A DNA stretch of 64,000 bases from an uncultured Faecalibacterium sp. (GCA_937907025.1 CALESJ010000046.1:62001-126000); one strand, 5' to 3'; counted from the first letter of the stretch, positions 17,579 to 26,338 are shown. The notes: generated by a model not told the origin, from the letters alone. Translations and numbers: made by a program.

Positions 17579-18841
17579 ATGACCAGACTGCTTGTTATCG
17601 GCTGCGGCGGCGTGGCCAGTGTTGCCATCCAGAAGTGCTGCCAGAACCATGAAATCTTTGGCGAGATGTGCATTGCCAGCCGGACCGTGTCCAAGTGCGA
17701 CGCCCTGAAGGCCAAGCTGGAAGCCGCCGGTACCCCCGTCAAGATCACCACCGTCACCGTCAATGCCGACGATGTGGAGGACGTGAAGCGGGTCATCAAG
17801 GAATACGGTCCCGACCTGGTCCTGAATGTGGCGCTGCCGTACCAGGACCTGACCATCATGGACGCCTGCCTGGCCTGCGGCGTGCACTATGTGGATACCG
17901 CCAACTATGAGCCGGAAAACACCGACGACCCCGAATGGCGCGCCATCTACGAGAAGCGCTGCAAGGAAGAGGGCTTTACCGCTTACTTTGATTACAGCTG
18001 GCAGTGGGCTTATGCCAAGAAGTTTGAGGACGCCGGCCTGACCGCCATCCTGGGTTCCGGCTTTGACCCGGGTGTCACCAGTGTGTTCACTGCATACGCC
18101 CTGAAGCACTATTTCGATGAGATTCACACCATCGATATTCTGGACTGCAACGGCGGCGACCATGGCTATGCCTTCGCCACCAACTTCAACCCCGAAATCA
18201 ACCTGCGCGAAGTGTCCGCGAATGGCAGCTACTGGGAGAACGGTCACTGGGTGGAAACCAAGCCCATGGAAATCAAGCGAGAGTATGACTTCCCCCAGGT
18301 GGGCAAGAAGGATATGTACCTGCTCCATCATGAGGAGATTGAGAGCCTGGCCAAGAATGTGCCCGGCGTGCAGCGCATCCGCTTCTTCATGACCTTTGGT
18401 CAGAGCTACCTGACCCATATGAAGTGTCTGGAAGACGTGGGCATGCTCTCCACCAGCCCCATCAACTTTGAGGGCCATGAGATCGTTCCCATCCAGTTCC
18501 TGAAAGCTCTGCTGCCTGACCCGGCTTCCCTGGGCCCCCGCACCGTGGGTAAGACCAACATCGGCTGCATCTACACCGGTGTGAAAGACGGCAAGGAGCG
18601 CACCATCTACATCTATAATGTCTGCGACCATCAGGAATGCTACAAGGAGCTGGGCAGCCAGGCCATCAGCTACACCACCGGTGTGCCTGCCATGATCGGT
18701 ACTGCTCTGGTGGCCAACGGCCAGTGGCGCAAGCCCGGCGTGTTCAACCTGGAAGAGATGGATCCGGACCCGTTCATGGAAATGCTGAACCAGTACGGCC
18801 TGCCCTGGGTGGTCGATGAGGCCCCCGCCACGGTGGAATGA
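17579..18841 (+). CDS. Carboxyspermidine/carboxynorspermidine dehydrogenase (saccharopine dehydrogenase-like)
   Basis: The 420-residue NADPH-dependent enzyme condenses a diamine, here putrescine, with aspartate semialdehyde and reduces the imine to carboxyspermidine. The N-terminal Rossmann motif is VIGCGGVAS (residues 6-14). Family-typical segments are YVDTANYEP, GSGFDPGVTSVF and the C-terminal SYTTGVPAMIG. ATG at 17579 has AAAAGGAGAG upstream. It overlaps nspC by 4 bases (ATGA), and this pairing is the signature of the carboxyspermidine route. Saccharopine dehydrogenase for lysine metabolism is less likely in this context. Confidence 0.93.
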   Translation: MTRLLVIGCGGVASVAIQKCCQNHEIFGEMCIASRTVSKCDALKAKLEAAGTPVKITTVTVNADDVEDVKRVIKEYGPDLVLNVALPYQDLTIMDACLACGVHYVDTANYEPENTDDPEWRAIYEKRCKEEGFTAYFDYSWQWAYAKKFEDAGLTAILGSGFDPGVTSVFTAYALKHYFDEIHTIDILDCNGGDHGYAFATNFNPEINLREVSANGSYWENGHWVETKPMEIKREYDFPQVGKKDMYLLHHEEIESLAKNVPGVQRIRFFMTFGQSYLTHMKCLEDVGMLSTSPINFEGHEIVPIQFLKALLPDPASLGPRTVGKTNIGCIYTGVKDGKERTIYIYNVCDHQECYKELGSQAISYTTGVPAMIGTALVANGQWRKPGVFNLEEMDPDPFMEMLNQYGLPWVVDEAPATVE

Positions 18842-19989
18842 TGGATCGTCAGGCAAACGTGGAACCGGGGCTGCGCACCCCGGTGTATGTGGTGGACGAG
18901 GCCGCGCTGAAACAAAATCTGACAATTCTGGCAGATGTGCAGCAGCGCACCGGCTGCCATATTCTGCTGGCCCAGAAAGCTTTCTCCATGTTCCGGGTGT
19001 ACCCGCTTATCGGGCAGTATCTGGCCGGCGCCACGGCCAGCGGCCTGTATGAGGCACGCCTGGCCCATGAGGAAATGCCCGGCAGGGAAAATCATGTATT
19101 CTGCCCGGCCTATACACCGGAAGAAATGAAGGAACTGGTCGAGATCTGCGACCACATCAGCTTCAATTCTCTGGCACAGCTGGAAGCCCACCGCGCTGTG
19201 TGGCAGAACAGCAAGGCCAGCGTGGGGCTGCGGGTCAATCCGGAACACTCCACTCAGGAAGGACATGCCATTTATGATCCGTGCTCTCCGGGCAGCCGGC
19301 TGGGAATTCGTCGCTGTAACCTGCCGGATACCCTGCCGGACGGGGTGGAAGGTCTGCATTTCCATACTCTCTGTGAGCAGGACTCCGCTCCGCTGGTAGA
19401 AACCTTCCGGGCTTTTGAAGAAACGTTCGGGAACTATCTGCCCGGTCTGAAGTGGCTGAACCTGGGCGGCGGGCATCATATCACCCGGCCGGGATACGAC
19501 CTGAAAGCCCTGGAAGAACTGATTCTGTATATCCGGGAAAAGTACGGCGTGGAAGTCTATCTGGAACCCGGCGAGGCCATCGCCCTGAACGCCGGCACCC
19601 TGATCACTACGGTGCTGGATGTGGTACCGGCCAGCGATATGCCGGTACTGATTCTGGATGCTTCGGCGGCCTGCCATATGCCGGACGTACTGGAAATGCC
19701 CTACCGTCCGCCAATGTTCGGAGCAGGGGAAGCGGGGGAAAAGCCCTGCACCTGCCGTCTGGCCGCGCGCACCTGCCTGGCCGGAGATGTCATCGGCGAA
19801 TACAGCTTTGATAAACAGCCGCAGATCGGTGACCGGCTGGTGTTTGGAGATATGGCCATTTATTCCATGGTCAAGAACAACACCTTCAACGGAATGCCTT
19901 TGCCGGACATTGCTCTGCGCCATACCGACGGCAGCTGCGAAGTGGTCCGCCGTTTCGGTTACGAAGATTTCAAGATGCGTCTGTCCTGA
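18838..19989 (+). CDS. nspC: Carboxynorspermidine/carboxyspermidine decarboxylase
   Basis: The 383-residue fold-III (alanine racemase-like) PLP enzyme decarboxylates carboxyspermidine to spermidine. PLP would bind Lys in LLAQKAFSM (about residue 46). Other marks are the glycine-rich loop LNLGGGHH, EPGEAIA, and the catalytic-Cys region TCLAGD. The start overlaps the dehydrogenase stop by 4 bases, suggesting translational coupling. The distantly related diaminopimelate decarboxylase is excluded by the neighbours and by the short length. Confidence 0.94.
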   Translation: MMDRQANVEPGLRTPVYVVDEAALKQNLTILADVQQRTGCHILLAQKAFSMFRVYPLIGQYLAGATASGLYEARLAHEEMPGRENHVFCPAYTPEEMKELVEICDHISFNSLAQLEAHRAVWQNSKASVGLRVNPEHSTQEGHAIYDPCSPGSRLGIRRCNLPDTLPDGVEGLHFHTLCEQDSAPLVETFRAFEETFGNYLPGLKWLNLGGGHHITRPGYDLKALEELILYIREKYGVEVYLEPGEAIALNAGTLITTVLDVVPASDMPVLILDASAACHMPDVLEMPYRPPMFGAGEAGEKPCTCRLAARTCLAGDVIGEYSFDKQPQIGDRLVFGDMAIYSMVKNNTFNGMPLPDIALRHTDGSCEVVRRFGYEDFKMRLS

Positions 19990-20018
19990 AACAGAAACAA
20001 TGGAAACGAGGTTTATTC

Positions 20019-21101
20019 ATGAGCGAATACCGCATGCCGGCGGAATACGCCCCGCACCGCGGCACCCTGATGATCTGGCCCGTGCGTCCGGGCAGCTGGG
20101 GCAAGGACCCGTCCGATGCCCAGGCGGCTTTTGTGCGGGTGTTTGAAGCCATCGCCGAAAGCGAGGGACTGTATGTCCTGGCCGGTCCCGACCATCTGGC
20201 GGAAGCCCGGGCGGCAGTGGCCCATATCCCGAACACTACGGTGTTTTGCGTGGACAGCGACGATGCCTGGGCCCGGGATGTGGGACCGACCTTCGTGAAA
20301 AGCGAGGATGGCAAACTTAAGGGAATCAGCTGGAGCTTCAATGCCTGGGGTGGCACCGTGGATGGTCTGTATGCCGATTGGCGCAAGGACGATGCGGTGG
20401 CCAAGGCATTCTGCGAGGCGATGCATCTGCCCTGTGAGGATGCCGCTCCCTTTGTTCTGGAAGGCGGCAGCATCCATACGGATGGAGAAGGCACTGCCTT
20501 GGTAACCGAAAGCTGTTTGCTGTCTGCCGGACGAAACCCGGAAATGAGCAAAGAAGAAATCGAGGCCGAGCTCTGCCGCCGGCTGGGGGTAGAAAAGGTC
20601 TTGTGGCTGCCCCGGGGCATCTACAACGATGAAACCAACGAACATGTGGACAATGTCTGCGCTTTTGTGGCGCCCGGTCAGGTGGTTCTAGCCTGGACAG
20701 ATAATGAAAATGACCCGCAATACGCGTTGTCGAAAGCGGACTTTTCTTATCTGGAAAGCGCCACGGATGCCAAGGGGCGTTCCATCACTGTCCATAAACT
20801 GCCTATTCCCGATCATCTCATTCTGTGCAGCGAGGAAGACTGTGACGCCTATGAGTTCGCCCCCGGGGAAGATGTCCGCACCCCCGGCGAGCGTCTGGCT
20901 GCCAGTTATGTGAATTTCTATTTTACCAACGGAGCGGTGCTGGTGCCGCAGTTTGGCGGCGGCAACGCCGAAAGCGACGCCCGGGCTGTGCGAATCCTGC
21001 AAGGTCTGTGCCCGGACCGCAAGGTCATCGGTCTTCCTGCGCGGGAGATCCTGCAGGGCGGCGGCAACATCCATTGCATCACCCAGCAGATTCCGAAGTA
21101 A
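20019..21101 (+). CDS. aguA: Agmatine deiminase
   Basis: The 360-residue enzyme hydrolyses agmatine to N-carbamoylputrescine and ammonia. The peptidylarginine-deiminase-like fold is shown by the N-terminal MPAEYAPHRGTLMIWP, the substrate loop DDAWARDVGPTF, FVLEGGSIHTDGEG, and the C-terminal catalytic Cys in GGGNIHCITQQ (about residue 354). The length is typical. ATG at 20019 has AACGAGG upstream. It lies 29 bases after nspC and 20 bases before aguB, so all are one operon. Confidence 0.96.
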   Translation: MSEYRMPAEYAPHRGTLMIWPVRPGSWGKDPSDAQAAFVRVFEAIAESEGLYVLAGPDHLAEARAAVAHIPNTTVFCVDSDDAWARDVGPTFVKSEDGKLKGISWSFNAWGGTVDGLYADWRKDDAVAKAFCEAMHLPCEDAAPFVLEGGSIHTDGEGTALVTESCLLSAGRNPEMSKEEIEAELCRRLGVEKVLWLPRGIYNDETNEHVDNVCAFVAPGQVVLAWTDNENDPQYALSKADFSYLESATDAKGRSITVHKLPIPDHLILCSEEDCDAYEFAPGEDVRTPGERLAASYVNFYFTNGAVLVPQFGGGNAESDARAVRILQGLCPDRKVIGLPAREILQGGGNIHCITQQIPK

Positions 21102-21121
21102 ACCAAAGGAGGGAACATCCC

Positions 21122-22009
21122 ATGCCTCAAACCATGGTGGCGGCCGTGCAGATGTCCTGCTCGGCCAATCCGGCCGAAAATATTGCCCACGCCGAAGAAC
21201 TGGTGCGGCAGGCAGCTTCGCAGGGGGCGCAGATCATTCTGCTGCCGGAGCTGTTTGAACGTCCGTACTTCTGCCAGGAACGCCGGTACGACTATTACGC
21301 TTATGCCACGCCGGTGGAGGAAAACCCGGCGGTGCAGCGCTTCTCACAGGTATGCCGGGAACTGGAAATCGTGATGCCCATCAGCTTTTATGAGGCAGAT
21401 GGGACCCGCCTGTTCAACAGTGTGGCTATGATCGACGCTGACGGCAGTGTACTGGGCATCTATCGCAAGACCCATATTCCGGATGACCATTACTACCAGG
21501 AAAAGTTTTATTTCACTCCCGGCAACACCGGATTCCGTGTGTTTGAAACGCGATATGGCCGGGTAGGCGTGGGCATTTGCTGGGACCAGTGGTTCCCTGA
21601 AACGGCCCGCTGCCTGGCCCTGGCCGGGGCAGATGTGATTCTGTACCCCACGGCCATTGGCAGTGAACCCATCCTCGATGTGGACAGTGCCGGCCATTGG
21701 CAGCGCACCATGCAGGGCCATTCGGCCGCCAACGTGGTGCCGGTGGCGGCAGCCAACCGGTACGGTGTGGAGGTGGTCAGCCCCTGCACCGAGAACGGCG
21801 GCCAGCAGAGCGCCCTGCGCTTTTATGGTACCAGTTTCCTGACCGATGAAACCGGTGCGTTGCTGGCCCAGGCAGAACGGGATGGAGATGCGGTTCTGAC
21901 AGCGTCCTATGACTTCGCCGCCATCCGGCAGGCGCGTCTGGAATGGGGCCTGTTCCGTGACCGGCGCCCCGAATGTTACGGTGCCATCTGCGATCTGGAC
22001 GAACTCTGA
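21122..22009 (+). CDS. aguB: N-carbamoylputrescine amidase
   Basis: The 295-residue nitrilase-family amidase releases putrescine from N-carbamoylputrescine. The catalytic triad is visible: Glu in LLPELFE (about residue 43), Lys in YRKTHIP (about 118) and Cys in GICWDQW (about 155). ATG at 21122 has AAAGGAGGG 8 bases upstream; longer in-frame extension is open but overlaps aguA and lacks a site. It is the last gene before the operon terminator. Its product feeds the carboxyspermidine dehydrogenase encoded upstream. Confidence 0.96.
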   Translation: MPQTMVAAVQMSCSANPAENIAHAEELVRQAASQGAQIILLPELFERPYFCQERRYDYYAYATPVEENPAVQRFSQVCRELEIVMPISFYEADGTRLFNSVAMIDADGSVLGIYRKTHIPDDHYYQEKFYFTPGNTGFRVFETRYGRVGVGICWDQWFPETARCLALAGADVILYPTAIGSEPILDVDSAGHWQRTMQGHSAANVVPVAAANRYGVEVVSPCTENGGQQSALRFYGTSFLTDETGALLAQAERDGDAVLTASYDFAAIRQARLEWGLFRDRRPECYGAICDLDEL

Positions 22010-22022
22010 TTTACAGGATAAG

Positions 22023-22070
22023 AAAAGCCTCTGCGTGCGGATTCTTCCGCAGGCAGGGGCTTTCCTTTTG
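22023..22070. terminator. Bidirectional terminator after the polyamine operon
   Basis: A long imperfect stem (AAAGCCTCTGC...TGCGGA with TCCGCA...CAGGGGCTTT) is followed by CCTTTTG on the plus strand and by CTTTTCTT on the minus strand. It separates aguB from the convergent DUF1540 gene. Confidence 0.8.
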
Positions 22071-22078
22071 CAAAGATG

Positions 22079-22375
22079 TCAGCGCTCGGCACGGGTGGCA
22101 CACTGCGGACCGCAGCTGCATTCCTTGATGGTGATATGCATGGCGGCACAATGGCTGTGGTCGTTAAAGCAGCATCCGGCGTCATCACAACGGATTGCCG
22201 TTTCAGCGGTGGGTGGCACGTTATCGGTACAGACGTTGCCGTACGCTTCGTTGTTGCGATAACTGCTGCAAATTGAATCGGCGGGGCCGGTATGGTGGAC
22301 ACTCACTCCGTTCAGACAACATCCGCCGCCTTTATTATGGCAGCAGTCAGCTTGGGAACAGTCAAGATAACACAT
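22079..22375 (-). CDS. Cysteine-rich DUF1540-like protein
   Basis: The 98-residue protein has two copies of a cysteine-rich module that resembles DUF1540: CSQADCCHNKGGGCCLNGVSV and, later, DDAGCCFNDHSHCAAMHITI, each followed by a further Cys region (CSSY, CSCGPQC). Such modules probably bind metal, but no function is established. ATG at 22375 has GGAGGTG 9 bases upstream; a longer in-frame start at 22423 has no such site. It is monocistronic and convergent with the polyamine operon. Confidence 0.78.
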   Translation of the reverse strand: MCYLDCSQADCCHNKGGGCCLNGVSVHHTGPADSICSSYRNNEAYGNVCTDNVPPTAETAIRCDDAGCCFNDHSHCAAMHITIKECSCGPQCATRAER

Positions 22376-22569
22376 GCTGAAATTCACCTCCGGATACAGT
22401 ATGCCCACGGTTTGTCGAATCATGCGGTACGGCGGACACTACCAAATCTTCACACGGGTAACAGATTTCTATCACATTTGGAAACTATGCTTTTAGATAA
22501 AGCGGAAGATGTCGCTTGATGACTGCCGTGCACCGGTGCATGGCGGCAAGGATAAAGAGGCTATTATCT

Positions 22570-24201
22570 ATGAAAAAACGCACAACATGGTTTGGTGCGG
22601 TACTCGTTTTGATATTTGCGGCATGCAGTGTTGGACCTATGCCTGCCGGGCTGGATCTCAGCAATACTGCCCTGACCGGGCAGGTACTGCAGCGGGATGC
22701 ATCCACCGTAACGCTGAATCTGGGGGAACTGGCGGTCGGGCAGACGCCGGAAAGTGCACTGCCTGCCATCAAAATACCGGAACTGACCACGGTTTCCCGC
22801 ACTTCCTCCCATACGGCCCCTACCGGCCAGACGCCTGAAACGGCGGTGCAGGCATTTGTATCCTGGCAGCGGGATACAGTCCTCGATCTGACGGGAGCCA
22901 GTTTTTACATGGTGACGGCGGCAGGACAGACGGAACCGGCTCATGTGGAGGATATTGAGCCGCAGGATATCCTGCATGTGTCGATGGGGGAAGATAACAA
23001 ACCCTCTTCTGTCTGGATTCTGGGAGAAACCAGCTGTGAGGTCGACCCTGAAATCCTGCAGGGAACAACGGCTAATCTCATTGCGGACAACACGACCCAG
23101 CGGGGGAGTGAGTACACTTCACAGGCGGATAATGAAAACGCGTTGCGGGTACAATCGGCCACGGTCGCATTGCATCATGTGCGGGTGGAAAAGGTGGACG
23201 GCAGCAGTACGGATACAACCCGGAGCCGATACTATGGGCTGAATGCGGCGCTGCTGGCAACCGATGGGGCAAAGCTGGATCTGACAGACGGAGTGATTGC
23301 TTCGTCGGTACAGGAAGCAAGCGGCATATACGGGCACGGCATTGGCACCGAAATCCGACTGAGTGACAGCACTGTCACGACAACCGAAGATGGAGCCGGA
23401 GGTCTGCAGGCCTCCGGCGGCGCTCAGATACAGGCAAAAAATATGACGGTCATTACGTCGGGAAATTCGGCTGCCACGGTACGCACAGAGCCGGGTGGCG
23501 GAAAAATCCAGCTGGAAGGCGGGACCTATACTTCCGGCGGGTACGAATCACCGGTGATCTATGCAGCCGGAAGCGTGAAGGCAAACAATGCCGAGCTGAC
23601 GGCAAACAATTCTGCGGCCGTTGTCCTGGATGGCCCCGGTCTTGTCACATTGCAGAACTGCACTGTGAGCGGAAACATGGGAACAGACGAAGGGCAGGCA
23701 CCGGTCTGTGCGGTTTTGATCTGCGGCGACCGGGAAACGCCGGATGAGGAAACAGCCGCCCTGGAACTGTCCGATGGAAGTCTGACGGCTCGCAGCGGGG
23801 ATCTTTTCTATGTGTCGGGCGCTGCATGTAATATTGATTTAAAGCATGTATCACTGACAGGGGCCCCGGATGGGGCGTTGCTCCGTGCTGTGGAAAATGA
23901 TTCCTCCGACAAGGCAGGCGCAGTGGTCAGCCTGACAGCAACCCGCCAAACTCTGGAGGGAAACCTGGTGGTGGATGGGACTTCGACCTTGCAGCTCAGC
24001 CTGGAAAACGGAAGCAGCCTGTCCGGTGCGGTTGTGCGCAGCGAAGCGGCGGACGGCGGTACGATTTCGGTACGGATCGACGGGGGCTCTACCTGGTCCC
24101 TGACGGAAAACAGTGTGGTGGATACGCTGGAGAACAACGGCACCATTCAATATAACGGGTATTCCATCACGTTGGGGGATGGTACCGTACTGACAGCATA
24201 A
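22570..24201 (+). CDS. Predicted secreted beta-helix lipoprotein, function unknown
   Basis: The 543-residue protein begins with a signal peptide (MKKRTTWFGAVLVLIFAAC) whose final Cys fits a weak lipobox (FAAC; Phe at -3 is unusual). From about residue 185 the sequence is made of irregular short strands rich in Ser, Thr, Gly, Ala and Asn, with recurring phrases such as AKNMTVITSG, LQNCTVSGN and LKHVSLTG. This is the look of a right-handed parallel beta-helix. No catalytic residues are recognised. ATG at 22570 follows AAAGAGG; an upstream ATG at 22516 would bury the signal peptide. Possible roles are adhesion or glycan binding, but this is not established. Confidence 0.75.
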   Translation: MKKRTTWFGAVLVLIFAACSVGPMPAGLDLSNTALTGQVLQRDASTVTLNLGELAVGQTPESALPAIKIPELTTVSRTSSHTAPTGQTPETAVQAFVSWQRDTVLDLTGASFYMVTAAGQTEPAHVEDIEPQDILHVSMGEDNKPSSVWILGETSCEVDPEILQGTTANLIADNTTQRGSEYTSQADNENALRVQSATVALHHVRVEKVDGSSTDTTRSRYYGLNAALLATDGAKLDLTDGVIASSVQEASGIYGHGIGTEIRLSDSTVTTTEDGAGGLQASGGAQIQAKNMTVITSGNSAATVRTEPGGGKIQLEGGTYTSGGYESPVIYAAGSVKANNAELTANNSAAVVLDGPGLVTLQNCTVSGNMGTDEGQAPVCAVLICGDRETPDEETAALELSDGSLTARSGDLFYVSGAACNIDLKHVSLTGAPDGALLRAVENDSSDKAGAVVSLTATRQTLEGNLVVDGTSTLQLSLENGSSLSGAVVRSEAADGGTISVRIDGGSTWSLTENSVVDTLENNGTIQYNGYSITLGDGTVLTA

Positions 24202-24203
24202 AA

Positions 24204-24240
24204 AGCGAAAGGAAGTTCCGGTAAGGAACTTCCTTTTTTG
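24204..24240 (+). terminator. Intrinsic terminator
   Basis: An 11-bp perfect stem (AAGGAAGTTCC with GGAACTTCCTT) is followed by TTTTTTG, just after the beta-helix gene. Confidence 0.88.
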
Positions 24241-24253
24241 CTTTGTGATGATG

Positions 24254-24262
24254 TGGTATAAT
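24254..24262 (+). promoter_or_regulatory. Extended -10 element upstream of the DUF1294 gene
   Basis: TGGTATAAT (hexamer 24257-24262) is a good extended -10. No convincing -35 is seen because that position is the T-run of the preceding terminator. Confidence 0.5.
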
Positions 24263-24295
24263 GCAGGAAAACCATAAGGAAAGGCGGAATTTGTC

Positions 24296-24583
24296 GTGTT
24301 TGCATCAATGGCCGGTATGGCCGGTATGTTTTGGTTGGGGCTGACCAATATTCTGGGACTGATCTTGATGGGGGCCGACAAACACCGTGCCCGGCAGGGA
24401 GCGTGGCGCATTCCCGAAAAGACCTTCTTTGTGCTGGCCGTTCTGGGCGGCAGTGTCGGTTGCTGGGCCGGGATGTATCTGTTTCACCATAAAACCAGGC
24501 ACTGGTATTTTGTAGTGGGGATGCCCCTGATCCTGGCAGCGCAAATTTTATTTGTCCTGTGGCTAAAAACGGACATATTGTAA
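24296..24583 (+). CDS. DUF1294 small membrane protein
   Basis: The 95-residue protein has about three membrane helices and the family motifs GADKHRA (about residues 26-32), WRIPEKT (about 37-43), LGGSVG, and FHHKTRHW in place of the usual FRHKT. Function is unknown for the family. The start is GTG at 24296 with AAGGCGG 8 bases upstream; an in-frame ATG 12 bases further on is the alternative. It stands alone. Confidence 0.85.
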   Translation: MFASMAGMAGMFWLGLTNILGLILMGADKHRARQGAWRIPEKTFFVLAVLGGSVGCWAGMYLFHHKTRHWYFVVGMPLILAAQILFVLWLKTDIL

Positions 24584-24610
24584 AGTCTGTGCAAAATAAA
24601 CGCGCATTTA

Positions 24611-24639
24611 TTGCTTTGCCTGTACCGGTGTGTTATACT
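24611..24639 (+). promoter_or_regulatory. Promoter of the esterase-Spx-like cluster
   Basis: TTGCTT (24611-24616), 17-bp spacer, extended -10 TGTTATACT (hexamer 24634-24639). Further TATAAT-like strings closer to the gene (24661-24675) are less well placed. Confidence 0.5.
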
Positions 24640-24688
24640 GAAGAAAAATTGCACACATGTATAATATGATATAATGAGGTGAACTTTC

Positions 24689-25681
24689 ATGGAATGCATG
24701 AACGTACAGCTTGGCCCGAATCACGCGCGTTTGACCTGCTATCTGCAGGATAAAAGTGCAGCTATGCCCAATACAGATATCCGCCCCGCCGCTTTGATTC
24801 TGCCGGGCGGCGGTTACCAGTACTGCTCCGACCGCGAAGCTGAACCTGTGGCACTGGCTTACATGGCAGAAGGATACAATGCCTTTGTACTGCGGTATAC
24901 CACCGGTACTGACTGCCCGCTTGACAAGTCCCTGCAGGACGCGCAGGCAGCGCTGGCATATCTGCGTCAGAACGCGGCGGATCTGCGCATTGATCCGCAG
25001 AAGATCGCGGCAATCGGATTTTCCGCAGGCGGTCATCTGGCTGCTGCGCTGGGTACACAAAGTGAGGACAAGCCCAACGCGATGGTGCTGGGATATGCCG
25101 TTACGTTGGGCGCTACCTGGGCGCCTATGGGACGCCCTTCCGAACCGAATCTGGGGGACCTTGTCAGCGATACCACGCCGCCGGCGTTTATTTTTGCCAC
25201 CCAGGGGGATACGCTGGTGCCGGTCAAGAACAGCCTTGTTTTTGCCGATGCCCTGGCTGACCACGATATTCCCTTTGCGCTGCATATTTTCCCGGTAGGG
25301 GAGCATGGCTTGTCGTTGGCGCGGCCTTGCACCTGCAGCGGGGATAAGAGCCGCACCAATGAAGAAGTGGCCCAGTGGCTGCCTATGAGCATTCGCTTTC
25401 TGCAGGACATTTGGGGCGCACTGGATGTGGTGGAGCCCTGCCCGGAATTGAAAGAACAGATGGGCAATGTGAAAGCCGGATTGGATGTACCTTTCAAGCG
25501 ACTGCTCAAACATCCCGGTGCCGTTGAGGTTTTGCAGCGCCGTTTGCCGGAAGTCATGGGAATTTTGCAGCAGAATCCGCTGCTGAAAGGTGCCTCGCTG
25601 CGCCAGCTGGCCGGTTTTATGCCGGATGCCTATCCGGAAGAGCTGCTTCACTCTATCGATGAAGAACTTTCCAAACTGTAA
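24689..25681 (+). CDS. Alpha/beta hydrolase, acetyl-esterase-like
   Basis: The 330-residue cytoplasmic hydrolase has an oxyanion-hole motif LPGGGYQYCS (about residues 37-46) and a nucleophile elbow GFSAGGH (about 113-119). A plausible Asp lies in ATQGDTLVPV and the His in VGEHGLSL. This pattern fits small esterases that deacetylate sugars, such as acetyl xylan esterases. About 100 extra residues after the catalytic domain form a helical tail (NVKAGLDVPFKRLLKHP onward) not expected in the minimal fold. No signal peptide. ATG at 24689 has GAGGTG 8 bases upstream. The Spx-like gene starts 13 bases after its stop. Confidence 0.82.
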   Translation: MECMNVQLGPNHARLTCYLQDKSAAMPNTDIRPAALILPGGGYQYCSDREAEPVALAYMAEGYNAFVLRYTTGTDCPLDKSLQDAQAALAYLRQNAADLRIDPQKIAAIGFSAGGHLAAALGTQSEDKPNAMVLGYAVTLGATWAPMGRPSEPNLGDLVSDTTPPAFIFATQGDTLVPVKNSLVFADALADHDIPFALHIFPVGEHGLSLARPCTCSGDKSRTNEEVAQWLPMSIRFLQDIWGALDVVEPCPELKEQMGNVKAGLDVPFKRLLKHPGAVEVLQRRLPEVMGILQQNPLLKGASLRQLAGFMPDAYPEELLHSIDEELSKL

Positions 25682-25693
25682 GGAGAAATTGAT

Positions 25694-26044
25694 ATGCTGT
25701 TTTTGCAGTATCCTCCGTGTTCCACCTGCCGCAAGGCGAGAGCCTGGCTGGATGAGCATCATCTGGATTACACAGCCCGTCACATCAAGGACGAGAATCC
25801 TTCCTGTGAGGAATTACGGGAATGGCAGGCGCGCAGCGGCCTTCCGCTGAAAAAGTTCTTTAATACCAGCGGTCAGCTGTATAAGGCAATGCAGCTGAAA
25901 GACAAACTGCCGACCATGACCGAGGAGGAACAGCTGCATCTGCTGGCCAGTGACGGTATGCTGGTAAAGCGTCCGATTCTGGTCACGGACAATGCCGTGC
26001 TGGTGGGATTCCGCCCCGCTGAATGGGAAAACGCACTGTTGTAA
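25694..26044 (+). CDS. ArsC/Spx-family thioredoxin-fold protein
   Basis: The 116-residue protein has CSTC near the N-terminus (residues 9-12, in YPPCSTCRKA) and the conserved Arg-Pro region KRPILVTD with GFRPAEW. These mark the ArsC/Spx/YffB family. Members are either arsenate-reductase-like thiol enzymes or Spx regulators that bind the RNA polymerase alpha subunit. The neighbouring genes do not decide between these. ATG at 25694 has AAGGAG upstream, and the gene follows the esterase by 13 bases. Confidence 0.88.
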   Translation: MLFLQYPPCSTCRKARAWLDEHHLDYTARHIKDENPSCEELREWQARSGLPLKKFFNTSGQLYKAMQLKDKLPTMTEEEQLHLLASDGMLVKRPILVTDNAVLVGFRPAEWENALL

Positions 26045-26068
26045 CAACCCGGAAAGAAGGGGAGTTCC

Positions 26069-26284
26069 ATGCTTTTCAAGCGCAAAAAAGAGATACAGAC
26101 ACCGCCACAGGGAATGGGCATAGCGGATATACAGCGGCAGAGCAGCATCTGTACCGGGGAAACCGTCATCGGGTTTTGGGAACCGAAAAGTGGTCGGCTG
26201 CTGCAGTCGGTGGTGGTACGCTCGCCTAAGGATGAGGCTGATTTTTACCGTGTATACGGTTTTGAACCTCCGAAAAAGTTGTGA
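26069..26284 (+). CDS. Small protein of unknown function
   Basis: The 71-residue reading frame starts at ATG 26069 with AAGGGGAG about 5 bases upstream and lies 24 bases after the Spx-like gene in the same direction. It is hydrophilic, with a basic start (MLFKRKKE) and a short strand-rich middle (TVIGFWEP, LLQSVVVRSP). No family is recognised. The ribosome site and operon position support it as a real gene. Confidence 0.6.
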   Translation: MLFKRKKEIQTPPQGMGIADIQRQSSICTGETVIGFWEPKSGRLLQSVVVRSPKDEADFYRVYGFEPPKKL

Positions 26285-26338
26285 TTTTCTTAACTTTGTA
26301 ATATATTTTGCCGACTTTGCCACAGCAACCCTTGAAAT

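Noticed and set aside
16622..18925. 767-residue minus-strand open frame
   Set aside because: It is antisense to speE and the carboxyspermidine dehydrogenase gene, both fully supported.
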